This document shows, piece by piece, positions 48,590-61,275 of a DNA stretch of 64,000 nucleotides (its first letter is position 1; each line of letters starts with the position of its first letter). The DNA is from Ottelia alismoides (taxonomy: Eukaryota; Streptophyta; Magnoliopsida; Alismatales; Hydrocharitaceae): positions 715,001 through 779,000 of the forward strand of contig JAZKJV010003259.1 in NCBI GenBank assembly GCA_037367405.1. Reading direction: 5' to 3'. The notes under the pieces were generated by a model that saw nothing but the letters and a program-made list of their open reading frames with translations, was not told the DNA's origin and searched no databases. Both the position numbers and the translations under genes were made by a program.

Positions 48590-49800
48590 GGGTAGCGATG
48601 GTGTAGGGGGAGGTCAGGAACCACCAATCAGTAGATTTTTATCTATTCAATTCGTTTTGCCACAAAGGAAGGGGACCACCTATAGTGTTGGGGATATGTG
48701 GGGCAATCAACCAAGATAATCCCCTAAAACTGTTCTGCAGCAAAGATGTCACAACACAAATATATGTTCCCCACACTGGAACTCAATAGCAACAATGACA
48801 AGCACAATCACAAGCAAGCACAATAGGCAACCACACGAGACGAGGATTTTACGTGGAAACCCTTACTCAATTTGAGCAAGGGAAAAACCACGGGGCAAGA
48901 CCGGCAACGATTCACTACGGTCAAATGAGTCAATGTTCTTCCCGATTTTGTTGCCCACAAACCCGAGGTACAAGCCACACACAGAGCTTGGTCAAATGAA
49001 GAAGGGATCTCTTTCGAGAAGTCGATGACACACCTTAAGAATTGGCGCTTGGTAAGGATGGATTCCTAGCATACTTCGGTCCATCAGATGGGGTTAATGG
49101 TAACCTCTGAGTGAGAAGAGATGGGGTAGAATCTTGACGCTTGCGATATCCATTGCAACCTATGGACCATGCTTGGAAATGGTGGTCTAAGGGGGAGAAG
49201 AAGAAGATGGGGGTTGTGTCAACATACATGAGGAGAGGCAGGTTCATCGGTGGCGACAATTCACTAGTTTGCGACATCGAAGGAGGTTGGGGATCAAAGG
49301 CAGTGATGGGAGTGGGGGGAGTGGCGCGAGGTAGGAGGAGCCATCGTCAATGAGATGTCCGATGATGACATTATTCGACAAGTATAGCCTTCGATAGCAA
49401 ATTGTATTAAACCAGTTTTACTTAAAATATTTTTATTATAATATTATGCAGTTTTTCCAAGTTCATACATGCAATTACAATAAAAAGCACAAGTGTTTTC
49501 TAGCAAAACTAAAAGGGACACAAGTGAAAAATCCCCGCATCATTTCCTACAATTTAAAAGGAAGATAGTGTATGGAGTACATTCCTCCACGTACAAGACA
49601 TCCGCCTATCCCTAATTTGTCCCCCATTCGCTATTTCACATTTTATTATTAAGATATTAAAAAGCGGAACAGTACAGCATATGGGCGCGATTCACATGCC
49701 TACGAACAAGTCAACGTCCAATTCTAATTTAATATAATTTTAATAATATCAAAGATAAATTTAAACAGAAAACAACGTCAATAAACGTCTGATATGGACG
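48590..49800. other. Intergenic; LTR-like fragment
   Basis: At 48835-48920 GAGGATTTTACGTGGAAACC and AAAAACCACGGG resemble a motif common in plant Copia LTR/leader sequences. No ends were found. The remainder, up to the lipase 3' flank, has no recognised content. Confidence 0.35.
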
Positions 49801-49910
49801 GGGCATCTAACTATGATAACCCAACGTCCCAATCACAAGGCCCACCGGGCTTTTGACGTTTTGGGCCTTCACGGGCTCACTAGCGTGTCCAACTATTCAA
49901 CTCTCTTTTG

Positions 49911-51822
49911 CTACTTGTGTTGGGGGTCATGCATGGCTTTCCTCTCGGCCTCCGCCACAGCGGCGCCGGTTGCCGGCACCCTCTCGTCCAGCCATGCTAC
50001 GATATCAGAGAAGACGAGATCGATGTTCTCCTGGGTCTCGCCGGAGGTGAGGGCGTGCCACATTCCCGGATACAGCTTGTAGGTCTTGTCTTTGCTAACC
50101 GCCGTCTCGTAGAGCAATCGGCTGACGGACGGATCCGTCACGATGTCAGCGCCTCCGTGAACTATGATGAAAGGTAGCGATATCTTCATGAAAAAAAATT
50201 ATGATGAGATCAGTGACAGCAAGTTAACAATCAATGGCGTCGTAAGGGGATTGCGTATATATCGATAAACTCAAGTGGTTATATTTTTATTATCACGATA
50301 TTTATTCGAAGTCAACAAAGGATCGCCGACGTGTCAGCTTCCAGTTCATAGAACCTTCGGCCCTGTTTTGAAGGCATCCGTTGCGCGTCTTTCCTCCTTT
50401 TCTTTACCATCAAAAAAATTAAAAATTATGGATAATTTCGTCTTTTCTAAAGATCTAATTCAAAATCAATACCAGAAAAATCAAGAGCAATGGTCGTCGA
50501 CTCCTATTTTTACCTCATGAAGATTCTTCTCGATCTCCAAGCTGACGTTGAGGAGCTCATTGGCGGTCTTTAATCTTGGCCTATCCTTATAGCAGTATGG
50601 ATTGTTGCGGATCTGGTATCACCGAAACAAAAACTTAAATTGCACAAATATATTATATGTTATACGATAATCACATGTAGAGTAGGTAAATTAATAATCA
50701 CCTGCTTCCTAAATTCAGGCTCCTTGAAGGCGCAATCGATTATATCCTTGGTGGGTATGATCTTCCATGTTGGTATGATCTTGCTCAACTTGGTCAACAC
50801 GCTTATCACCGCTGGGTGTGGCTTCAGCTCTTCAGAAATCTATTTCAACAAAAGAAAAGAAATCGGTAAAGTCAAACGTGCTTGTGAAAGTCAAAGAATT
50901 AAGTTCGCGTGGTTCTGGAATTGCTTCGACGGCAATCCTACCTTGCACATGGGAGCCACCAGGACGGCACCGTTCCAGTAATCGGGACTCTTCCGGTGGA
51001 CTAGAAGAGCCACGGCTCCACCCATCGACTCCCCGAGAAGAAACCTCTGCTTGGTCTTGTTCTCTGTTCTCTCTGTTATAGAACTTTACATCAATTAGCT
51101 AATTTCCACTGTGGCTACTTCAAAGTTTCAAACATATGAGGGTGGTTTTTGTTGATTACCGCAGATGCTTGTGAAATACGCGGAGCAGTCGTCCACGACG
51201 GCGTCGAAGCTCGGAACGTAACCCTGCAGCCCCTCGCTCTTGCCGTGACCTTGGTAGTCCATGCCGTAGACCGCATAGCCGGCCTTTGCGAGGTGGGTAC
51301 CGGTACCTGGATGAACCGGAATCGGAGTTAGGATTTGCGCGATACAAAATCGTGATCACACATAATTTTCTTACAGGAGGAGTCGAGTGATTACCTTGCA
51401 TGGAGATGCTGCATTCCATGCCATACCCTATTCATCAATATATACCAATTTAGCGCTTACAATTCAATAATCCGGAAGATACCAATATTAATGATAGAGA
51501 TATGCTATGCATGCACATACCATGACATAGGAATATCAGGGCTCGGGGCTCTTGATCAACGGGGAGCCATCGGCATGTGAAGGTCTTGAGTCCTCTACGG
51601 TTCGATATGTATTCCTGCAGACCCGTTAATCCACGTAAGCAATAAACTACAGATTAGAACAATCAAAGGTTGATTGGGGAGAATCTTTTAAAAAACCAAC
51701 CTCTTCAAATCGGAAGCCTTCGGAATTCTGATTCGCCTGCAAAAAGATGGAGTAGATGGAGATTAGAAGCGCGTTAAGGCAATAAAAACCATTAAGAAAG
51801 GACTGTTTATTTTTAGCACCAT
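49911..51822 (-). CDS. Monoacylglycerol lipase / caffeoylshikimate esterase-like, 9 exons
   Basis: An alpha/beta hydrolase of the plant MAGL family, expected to cleave monoacylglycerols, with caffeoyl esters a possible substrate by family membership. Exons: 51822-51820 (start codon alone, inferred), 51736-51701, 51614-51521, 51427-51395, 51306-51160, 51072-50942, 50839-50702, 50612-50514, 50183-49911; 954 nt, 317 aa, all later junctions in phase. Oxyanion motif CHGYG at 43-47, GHGKSEG at 75-81, nucleophile Ser120 in GESMGG, Asp240 in GGADIVTD, His270 in YPGMWHAL. No signal peptide or membrane segment. Every exon beyond the first matches family sequence without a break. The one-codon first exon is the weakest point: ATG is followed at once by a GT, and it gives MANQNSEGF. 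The gene appears intact. Confidence 0.93.
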
Positions 51823-51931
51823 GAAGGAGATGGAAGTGGAGGAGGAGGAGAGAGGAGGTTTTTTGATAATATACAGAGAGAGAAGGGACGAGAGTGAGAA
51901 GGCAATGGAAACAGAGAAGGGAGGGGGTGTG

Positions 51932-51940
51932 ATATATATA
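51932..51940 (-). promoter_or_regulatory. TATA box of the lipase gene
   Basis: TATATATAT on the minus strand lies about 110 bp upstream of the inferred ATG and is followed by a CT-rich leader (CACACCCCCTCCCTTCTCTG), consistent with transcription starting near 51905 and a 5' UTR of about 85 nt. Confidence 0.6.
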
Positions 51941-52109
51941 CACGATGGAGAGTCCGGTGGATGAGCGTGAGCCCAATCAGGATATGGATCGCAATCACGC
52001 GCTCTCAATTGGATATAATTGTGGTTAACGAACCCGAAGGGAACGCGAACTTCCACTTTCGGGTCCGGTGAGGTCCGCACGAAGTTAGGCATCTCTGGAC
52101 TTCGTCGCT

Positions 52110-52406
52110 ACTGCAATTATTTATTATAATTTAAAACGTGTGGGATTATTATCCCCTTCTTCTTGACGACGGGAGGCAACGGAGTGAGGAGGATTCAAGT
52201 GGGAGTGCTGTAATACAATATTTGCTGTATTACAGTGGACCGTCCGATCGGAATCGGACGGCCCTCCTACTGTAATACTGCATCTGCTGCAGCAGACCAT
52301 CCGGGGCCAGTGGAGGTAGGAAAGGGAAATCCCAAAAATAGTGGTAGGTCGTGCTGGACATTTTGGGTGACGGTCACTGTGGTCGCCCAACTTCTTCTTC
52401 TTCTTC

Positions 52407-52452
<46 letters not shown>

Positions 52453-55429
52453 CCATGTAAGCACATCGCATCGGGGGACTTTTCCATAGGTCCCGACGTT
52501 TCCTCCCCCACAGACTAAATCTTGAATCGAAATTATATCCACACGCACTCCCATGTGATGTGACCCCTCGCAATTCGGTCGGTGGTGTTTGATATTTCTT
52601 TGGAAACAATAAAGCTATCGCCTGTTGATTGCTTAATTTTATAAGAAAAATTGATACATCTTGTTTCTGTTATCAGTGGGTTCGTCGTGAAACCCATCGA
52701 CGGTGTTAATGCACCGGAGATTGGCCCATGCTGTTGTTTCAATTGTTGAAATCACAAAAATATCATATTTTAGGATGGGAGACAACTAACATCTCGATAT
52801 TTACCTGGTTAGATAATAATCCAATTTCATTCAATATTTACATATACACACGCATAATATATTTATATCTATGTTTGTCTACATGTTAAGTACATTTATA
52901 CATGTAGATGATGCATACGTAATTACGTACACACATGTAATGGCACCACTTTGGGCCGATTTGGATCATGTCCGAATGTTCCATTACGAGGAGTTATAAC
53001 ATAATTACATCATGAAATCAACCCAACTTTATTTACAATTAAATATATGCAGGAAATACTATATGAACAAGTAGTAGAGATGTTATGATAGGTACCTCAC
53101 AATTAAAGATTTAACATTTGCATTGCATTACGTACTAAACATAAGCGGTTAAATATATGGCAACAAAAGTAAGCAATTTTTTCTTTTGATTTCTTCATCA
53201 CAGAGTTATTAATCGTACTTGACCTCTAAGAACGAGAGAAGAAAGTACCAGCAAATTCCTATTGCGTCAAGCAGATGAAGGTACTCTTAAACCACCTTAT
53301 TACACGTGATTAAATGGCTACTCTTAAATTTATTATTATATATAGCTTCCAGCTAGTATGATTTATCACATCCAAACTTCAATCACATGATTTCTTTACT
53401 CTCAAGCTACACCTAAGTGACTTATCACTCTGTGACACATATATGCAACATCAGGACCTCATGGCACGACATAATCGTTTTCCTTCTCCATTTACAAGTT
53501 GGACTTGACTCACCACTCAATTTATTCAAAAGCCCCTCGGGTTCATGTTCCCTTATGTTATTATCTTCATATATAAGTCCACAATCTATTACTTAGTAAA
53601 CAAACCCATTTTTATTCTCACTTACTGGCTTTTAGTTTTCCTCGATTCCCACGGTAAAAGATTAACCATATCTCAAACTAAGTTCAAGTGGCTCGGCTAC
53701 GAAATACATTGTATGTCATGGATGGGGGTCCTCTGTGCATCAGTTATACAAAACATTTAAGTTCGTGTCTCTACTTCTTATATTATCTTAGTGATATCAA
53801 CTTGGTTATGAGCTGCTTAGTAGAACTATGATGATCTCTCTTATCGTGCTAGATCTACAGAAATTTTAAGACATTAAGAGGATCACAAAGCTCTCTAAGA
53901 TATTCTTAATTTAATATATATGTGTGTATAACCCTATTATTTAAAGTTTAAATATTCGGCAAAAATAAAATAAAAGTTATCAGTTATAAATCTAGAGGGA
54001 AAGAACAAATGCTTCAGATTATTTTTCCTATCCCACACCCCATAGTTATTGTCTTGCTACCACATTTCTTACCCTAACTTTTCTCTTACCTTTTCATTAT
54101 CGATCAAATATCCCACCAAATCAAGGTAGATTGTGGTGCTTCTTCACCTTGCAAGTGAAAAATGATGGCCATGATATATCAGGTTTCTCCTTAACATTTG
54201 TCATGGTATGTGGCCTATCCAGATATTTCGTTCTAATCATTTTATTGTTTTGATTTTCCTTGTATGATAATTCATAATGATAGCTATCATTGTTAAGATG
54301 ACATTATCATCACATTAGTAATCTAAAAGCTTTACTCACAATAATGTAAGTTATTTTCTCTTGCATATCAAAATTCTCGTGTGTCTCATGGCTTTAGTTT
54401 TTAGATATTGAAGAACCCAATGATAAATGAAGTACCTTACCTTGATAAGTTATTTTTCTATTCCTATTATTTCAAATAATAATATTAATTTGTTTTAATT
54501 TTCTATATAAGCTTGATTTTCTCTTACTCTAATATCCTATGGTAATAATAATTTGTTCAACTTTTCTTATCAACAACAATTTATATTTTGATATCCTCGT
54601 ATTGTTACATTATATTAGTATAATTATTTCATCATGGTAAAAAAGAGTATATTTAGATTGCAAAAGACACACAATGATTATAAAAATTAGATATTTTTAT
54701 GCTCTATATATTATATGTTTGTGATTTTTCCTAGATTATACAATTTTCTTTAAACTATAATATTATGCTTATAAAACTATTTATATAAGCTTTCATACAT
54801 CAAAAAACATATCAAATTTGAAATAAAATGAATCGAATTTGAATATTTGAAACTCAAAATGAATCCGTCTAAATTTAAATTAGAATATTCATTTGAATTT
54901 TGATTTGAATTCGGATTCGATAATTCAAAATGAAATGGATATGAATCCTAATAGATTTGAATGTATTCGATTCGATTAACACTTTTACCTACCACGCCAT
55001 GTTAATCTTCCCTCCATTCCTCATCCATGTTTGACTCCCATAAAACGAAGAACAAACCTCATTGTACACCCCCATCTCAACAGGTGCAAAACCTTGATCT
55101 CAAACTCTCTTGTGAGCTCCTTCTAAGTGACACAAATGACGAAGTCAAAGACCTGAAGATACCACGAGGTGTGGACTGAGTGTGGGCAACTAAATTTGCC
55201 AACATGTCAATACCGATTTGGGGAGAGCTCCCTCTACCTTCATCGGATGTTAAGAAATGGTTGGAGGTCAATTCCTCCTCATCCACACGTCGATTCCTAT
55301 ACCCCCTATCATTCATTTTTGTAGAATACATCATCCTCAACTGAATCACATTGTCAATTTCTTATTCCACAACCTATATCTTTCTGATTTGGACTTGTGC
55401 CAATGTTGTGTTCTTTCCCTATCAGCTAA
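52110..55429. other. AT-rich intergenic region
   Basis: No gene recognised over 3.3 kb. A cluster of short dyads occurs at 52206-52300 (for example CTGTAATAC...GTATTACAG and GTCCGATCGGAATCGGAC), and a CTT/ATT trinucleotide run is at 52391-52452. The open frames over the run translate as poly-Asn or poly-Ile and are not genes. Confidence 0.6.
52391..52452. repeat. (CTT)n(ATT)n microsatellite
   Basis: About six CTT followed by about fourteen ATT trinucleotides. Confidence 0.95.
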
Positions 55430-55739
55430 CACTACAAGGAAAATAAGTTGTGGCTACAGAATTATAGTCATGGAAATGGAGTTTGTGGTCACAGAATTGG
55501 GCTCTGGCCACAACATGTCATGGCCAGTAGCCGTAGCTACAAGCCTCATCGCGAGAGTTCTCTAACCACAAATATGCCGTGGCCACTACAAGTGACTACA
55601 GAACTTGTCGTAGCCATAGCTATTGTATGAAGACTTTGGTCGCAGATTATAGCTACAAGAAACTAGTGACCACGGAATTATCGTAGCCACAAGTTTCCGT
55701 AGCCACATTCCGTGACCACAACTCATTTTTCTTATAAAT
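55430..55739. mobile_element. CACTA-like MITE
   Basis: The left end CACTACAAGGAAAATAAGTT is the En/Spm-type terminus, preceded by TAA. The right end TTTTTCTTATAAAT is a decayed inverse. Between them GTGGCTACAGAA/GTGGCCAC motifs recur in both orientations, as do the subterminal transposase-binding repeats of CACTA elements. No coding. Confidence 0.65.
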
Positions 55740-56826
55740 TCAATCCCACCCATTTTCCAAGCAAACACCTCCTTCATGTTGGCGATTCCATCCTTGGTCC
55801 AAACCAGACTTTATCGAGGTTCTAATCCCACATCACGCCACCATGGGCTAAACGCGCCGGAGAGCTCTACTGCGTGCTCTACATTCTTGTGCGTGCGCAC
55901 TTGAAAACTTCCTATTCTTGTTGCAGGAAGCTCTCTCAAATCACCAAAATCCTTTGAGCAACTTTCTAAGGTGATTCGAGCCCACTGCCGATCAACGTCG
56001 AGCAGCTTTAGGCATGTCATTTAGTTTTTCCTTTAGATTTCGAGTGGAACGAATTGTCACTATTATTATGGGGTTTTTTAGGTACAAAGGAAAGTGAGGT
56101 CATCTTAATCCTCGTTTTTAGTGGTCGCAGTGCAGACCTTGCCTCCATTCATAATCGGCTCCCGCCACAAAGGAGAGCCTTAGGACCCTTGAGTTCTTAG
56201 ATTTCAAGATGAGTTTAAGGCGAAGCTGACGCACCTTTCAATGAGAAGAATGGACACCAAGAAGGGACATGATGAGCAGGCAGATCTAGCTTTCCATCAC
56301 CGAAGCTTTACCCTAGTGCCACCACCTTCGCGGGCCTCCATCACAAAAGGTAGAGAGGATCCTCTACTGTGGTGTTGTGCCTGCGGTAGCCGTTCGAGCC
56401 ACTCGATCACTTTGCACGATACGAGCACATAAAAAGTGCAAGATCGTACAAACCACTCGATCAAGATTGAACAGCTCGAGCGGTTGCAGCAGAATCTGTT
56501 GCACTACACACTACAACAGATGATATGCATCCCACAGAAGGATGCCTAACTTCACGTGATGTGGAGCGCCCTCACCTACTAGATTCGAGCGATGCCACAT
56601 GTGCATTGCATGACGACAGGCATTTTGTAGAGAAACCCACCTTATTTTTTGTTTTTACATGTATAGCCACCATGGGGTTCGCAGAAGCGCCAACTAGCTT
56701 TCCATTGATTTCTATTAGCCTATTAGGCCCGTGGGATCTTTTATAGGAGAGTTTTATCTATTTTTCGTGCATCTTAGTCCAAAATATTGCAAAAAATTAC
56801 AACATACTCATTTTCAACATCTCTAA
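55740..56826. other. Intergenic, nothing recognised
   Basis: Mixed composition with short frames on both strands and no domain signature. CTCGATCA/ACCACTCGATCA words recur near 56400-56465. Confidence 0.45.
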
Positions 56827-57074
56827 GGCCCTGTTCGTTTGGGGTATAAGGAGGAATGGAATAAGGGGAATAAGCTCCCAACACGCTCCCCCGTGGTACG
56901 ACTATTCCTCATTATTTCATCTTATTTCACTCTTATTCCTATCTTTATCCCACCTTACCTACCTTTATTTCACCTTATTCTCCTTATTCTTATCCTCCAG
57001 CCGAACGGAGAATAGACCCTTATTCCCCTTATTCCCCATCCTTATTCCTGCTTATTCTCCTACCGAATGGGCCC
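56827..57074. mobile_element. Tourist-like (PIF/Harbinger) MITE, copy 2
   Basis: It has the same family and length (248 bp) as 39056-39303 but opposite orientation: GGCCCTGTTCGTTTGGGG at the left and, inverted, GGGCCCATTCGGTAGG at the right, with TAA duplications at 56824-56826 and 57075-57077. Confidence 0.88.
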
Positions 57075-58438
57075 TAAGCGATTTCAGCTTAGTGGATATT
57101 AAATAGCCCAATTTCTGCATAAGTTTGAGAATTTATGGATATTGTTTTATTTATTGGATGGGATATACATGGAAATAAATATACGAAATGTACTTATATC
57201 TTAATAATTATATCGAATATGGTGAAAAGATATATAAAATATATACATGGTTGAAAATAAATCGACATATGGAAACTGATATGCTGGTATGAATATTTGG
57301 TGATACCAAAGTAATATCTATATCGGTATCCGATCTAAAATGGGTACGGTTATAAAAATATGTATAAAATAGATAGGACACACACATATCCTTATCTATT
57401 GGCATCCATACATCACTTCTGATAAAATAAAGAAACAAAACAAAATCCATCATAGTTTGACTGTTTCTCTTGCGAAGAAAATGATGGTTGTCGAACCATT
57501 TCGGAGACAGCCAGCGAGGTGGGAATCTGTCATTGATCATTCTCTATTTTACAGGAAAGTGATTATGTGCAGGAGGACACTGTCAACGTAAGGTATTAGC
57601 AGCAGCAGATTACCTCTGATCGCGTCTTCGTACATGATTTGGTGTGTGCATGGTTCTGCGACTGTTAAGAACATGCAACGTTCACAGAGGGGAGAGTTCA
57701 GCAGAGCAGATTCCACGAGGAATCAAATAATTGGCAGTCCTGCTTGAATATGTCCATATAACATATATACACCGATCGATCATTGACGACTTCTACAGAT
57801 GGGAAGAGGACAGATCGAGGACGAGTTATTGTCAAACAACGGTGTGATGATGATATCCTACCGAATCATTAAATGATCCCCCAATTCATGCACTAGTCCA
57901 TGTCGTGCATAGATACAATTAATGAGAAGGGAAAGATTGTGAAGCAGAGGCATGTGCACTTTGCAAAGATCAGATTGGACAATTCGGCGGTGGCCTAATG
58001 CCCACGATGATCACAAATTCTTTGCAAAGCATATGGGGAAGTAGTTCATAATAGAACCACTAGTTTGATCCAAAAGCTTCCTCATCAATTCTAGTTGTCA
58101 CTAATTGCAATGTTTCTTAACAGTTTATATTAATTTAGTATATCATCATTTTCGGAAAATCCAACCCATATACATACATACATAGATAGATAGAGAGAGA
58201 GACACACACACACATATAGAGAAGTGGTCATGTGAGAGCAAAAAGTTGTGAGAACATTAGAGAAGTGATTATGAACTACTAGATTTTGTCTTCTCTCTCA
58301 TGTTCTTCTCTCTCCTGATTGAATCTAGTGATTCTGTAACGGCTGGATTTTTTTTGCCAACCCATATTTCCTTCTTTTTCCCCATTTGTTTTCCAGCCAT
58401 AGTTGCCTTGTATTTCTCCAATTAAGAGAGGTGATTTA
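57075..58438. other. Intergenic, unassigned
   Basis: AT-rich to 57420, then a GC-richer stretch (57430-58050) without stable frames or recognised family. A compound microsatellite (CATA, GATA, GA, CA) is at about 58169-58218. Confidence 0.45.
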
Positions 58439-61232
58439 TGTCACGACACGTCCCGCTTAAACTTTGAGATGAGCGTGACAAAAAAATATGCTTGTCTTAA
58501 AATACATTACAATAAAAAAATCCTTTTTGAAATGTTGCAACTCGTAATATATTCATCACCATAATCATGTACATTTCGACAAATAAAATGAAATACATAT
58601 TATTGCATACATGATTTTAAAATCGCATCAAAACCATCGAAAATCAACAATCTAAATCCGTCGTGATGCAAAACATCATAAAATAGATAATAACTGTCAC
58701 AACCTCTTTTACTAGGTGTCTCTTTCATACTTCCTTTATTTAGTTCAATATCTTCTTTCCTCTAAGTACCTGAAAAAAAATAGTTTGGAGTGGTGAGCCT
58801 AACTTATTGGAATGAGCTTAGACCCAGTGAATGGGTCACAAACCTCCAGCTATATAATTGTAAAATTTATCTGTTTAGCATAACTTGAAAAATAATAGAC
58901 ATTTAAACTTGATTATTTCATAACAAAAAAAACATGTATCCCACAACTTGTTCTGAAATCATATATGCTGTCTTAAAAAAAATAATCTTACTTTTCCATA
59001 TTTAATGATACAACACTATCCCGCCATTTCCTAGTAAGTCCATGAACCATACTGCCATGGAGAGGTTAATCATCCCTTAGCCTTACATACTTATTGCCTA
59101 GGTAAGCGAGCTTAAACTAGGTCCTTATCTTACTGTCATACGCGCAGACGGCCCCAAAGGCCAAAGAACACCCTGCATACGGCCCAAAGCCTATTGCATA
59201 CAGAATGCGGACCCAAAGTCCTCTTACTTGTTCATGACTTTTCTAGAGTGTAGGACATAGTGTGCATCTTACTTAAATATCATCTAATCATACAACTTAC
59301 ATAATCAACATAAGAATCATATTGAACTTGCTTAATTTGACATAACTACTTTAACATGAATCATATAGAAAACGAAAGTTTTGTACTGCATACCACATAA
59401 GTCGTATATATAACCCATAGAAATGAATGGAACATACATTCATAATGAAAATATAAAGATTGTTGAGCTTAGCATCACATATACTTAAAAGTCTTGAAAT
59501 GCATAACTATCTGAAATATTAAAACTTGCATCATAAAAGTATTTGCATGAAGTAAAAATAATAATAAGGCCTTCAGCTTATGAACCACTCACCTGAGATA
59601 TAGCCTACTAGCTCTTTACCACCAGGTACGCTTTTGAACTTCCCTAGAAAGTTTATTTAAATAAGAAATAAATATCATGAACTATAAAAATATCATATCC
59701 TTTATACAATTTTAGTATCTTTATATAAAGAATAAAGCTCATGCATGAATATATATAAAGTATTATATACGTATTTTAACTTCCTGTACGTATGGGCACT
59801 GAACCCACTCACTTACAAACTAATAATATATCTTCACTGTATTGCTAATGTCATATAAACTTATGAATCTTGTAAGTATGTTAAGAATTAAGATTATCCA
59901 GATAAGTAAATCTACGGAAAGGTCAAAGTTGTGAGGGATTACAACATGGTTAAAACCCACCGTTGTTGGATATGTAAACGCTCTTTGTATTTTAGAGAAG
60001 CACTATTTAGTACAAAGAAATGAATTGGGGTGCATATAATAAGTTGTAATTGCACGTCTTACCGTTTATTTCATATCAACTTCATTACCCCTCCCTTTTT
60101 TTAGCATGTACGTTGACTTTTACTATATATAGTGTCATTACTCTATCTAATTTGCATGGCATAAAGTAAAGCACATAATTAAGGAAACATGTATTGGAAA
60201 GGTATGGCTCAACATTAATCATGGTAGCATCTATATTGTAATTTATAATATCTTTGATATGCATAAGCTGAGTCGAAAATTCACAATATCTCATGCACAT
60301 ATATGTTAAAAATTAAATTGGTATCAGTAAAATATAGATGTACAGTATCAGGAACGTGGATATTAGTCACTATATGTATACTGTACTAACATAAATACCG
60401 ATATTTTATCATAGTTTCCATATATATATCGACGCACATGCCGATTCCTATATTAAATAGCTTCATGTGTAGATCAAATCTTGTGCTTTTCATGATATAC
60501 ATGTGAAGTGGAGAATATTAACCAAGAAAATATGAGAAGATGTCTGACCTGCTCCCTGCGATCTCCTCTTCACCGACCTTTCCCGAAAGAACCCTTGTCG
60601 TAATAACCATCTACGCAAATTCCAGTTTTATATACGAAAACCCTCGACACCTCTGCTTGATATTTGCTATGCGTGTACCCCATGTGTCTCTTTCTTAATA
60701 TTTTCTTTCCATGCACGAAAGAAAAACAAGCTTTTCTATTTTTTTATTATTATGATTATAATATATAGTTTCGGGTGACTATTAATTAACTTATACTCAT
60801 AACCGACACTTGATTTGTAAAACACCAATCATACGAGATCCATATAAGATTGGTATTATTTTATTAATACAATTCACATCACATTGAATACAGAATCGGT
60901 TCTCCCATTTATATAAAAAAATGGTGGCTAACAATATCTGTACTCGTAAGTGTCCATCGATGTCTCATAAGTAAACTATCTTGAAATATGCCCCAAAATT
61001 ATATTTATGATCCCTTAATAAAAATAACCTAGATTTTATTGTTTAAAACCAAACATGTATATTACATGCCTTAATCACTTAATTTACAGTAACTGGCTTA
61101 AATATCCGACATTAAATCTTCTTGCATGAAAAAAAATTAACTAGGAAAATATAAATATTCATATCTAAGCACGAACCTCCCTAAATTGTAAGCTTCACAT
61201 AATATTGAATACAATCTGATTTGAATGTTACA
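58439..61232 (-). mobile_element. Ty3/Gypsy LTR, second copy of the 3-kb family
   Basis: On the minus strand it begins TGTAACATTCAAATCAG and ends GACGTGTCGTGACA. It is colinear with the solo LTR at 30248-33236, sharing for example GACCTGCTCCCTGCG, TCTTCACCGACCTTTCCCG and GCATACGGCCCAAAGCC, but with many substitutions and indels. The flank on its 5' side keeps a short piece of internal region, so it was a 3' LTR; the flanks show no matching 5-bp duplication. Confidence 0.85.
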
Positions 61233-61275
61233 ACTCTTCCCTCCTTATAGAAATTTCGTCCTCGAAATTTAAGTA
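61233..61275 (-). other. Remnant of Gypsy internal region with polypurine tract
   Basis: On the minus strand AATTTCGAGGACGAAATTTC followed by a purine run (AAGGAGGGAAGAG) directly precedes the LTR start. This is the usual end of a chromovirus-like Gypsy pol region and tract. The internal region is lost beyond about 61275. Confidence 0.7.

Noticed and set aside
52124..52609. 161-codon minus-strand frame with poly-Asn and overlapping poly-Ile frames
   Set aside because: Driven by the ATT trinucleotide run; no protein similarity on either side.
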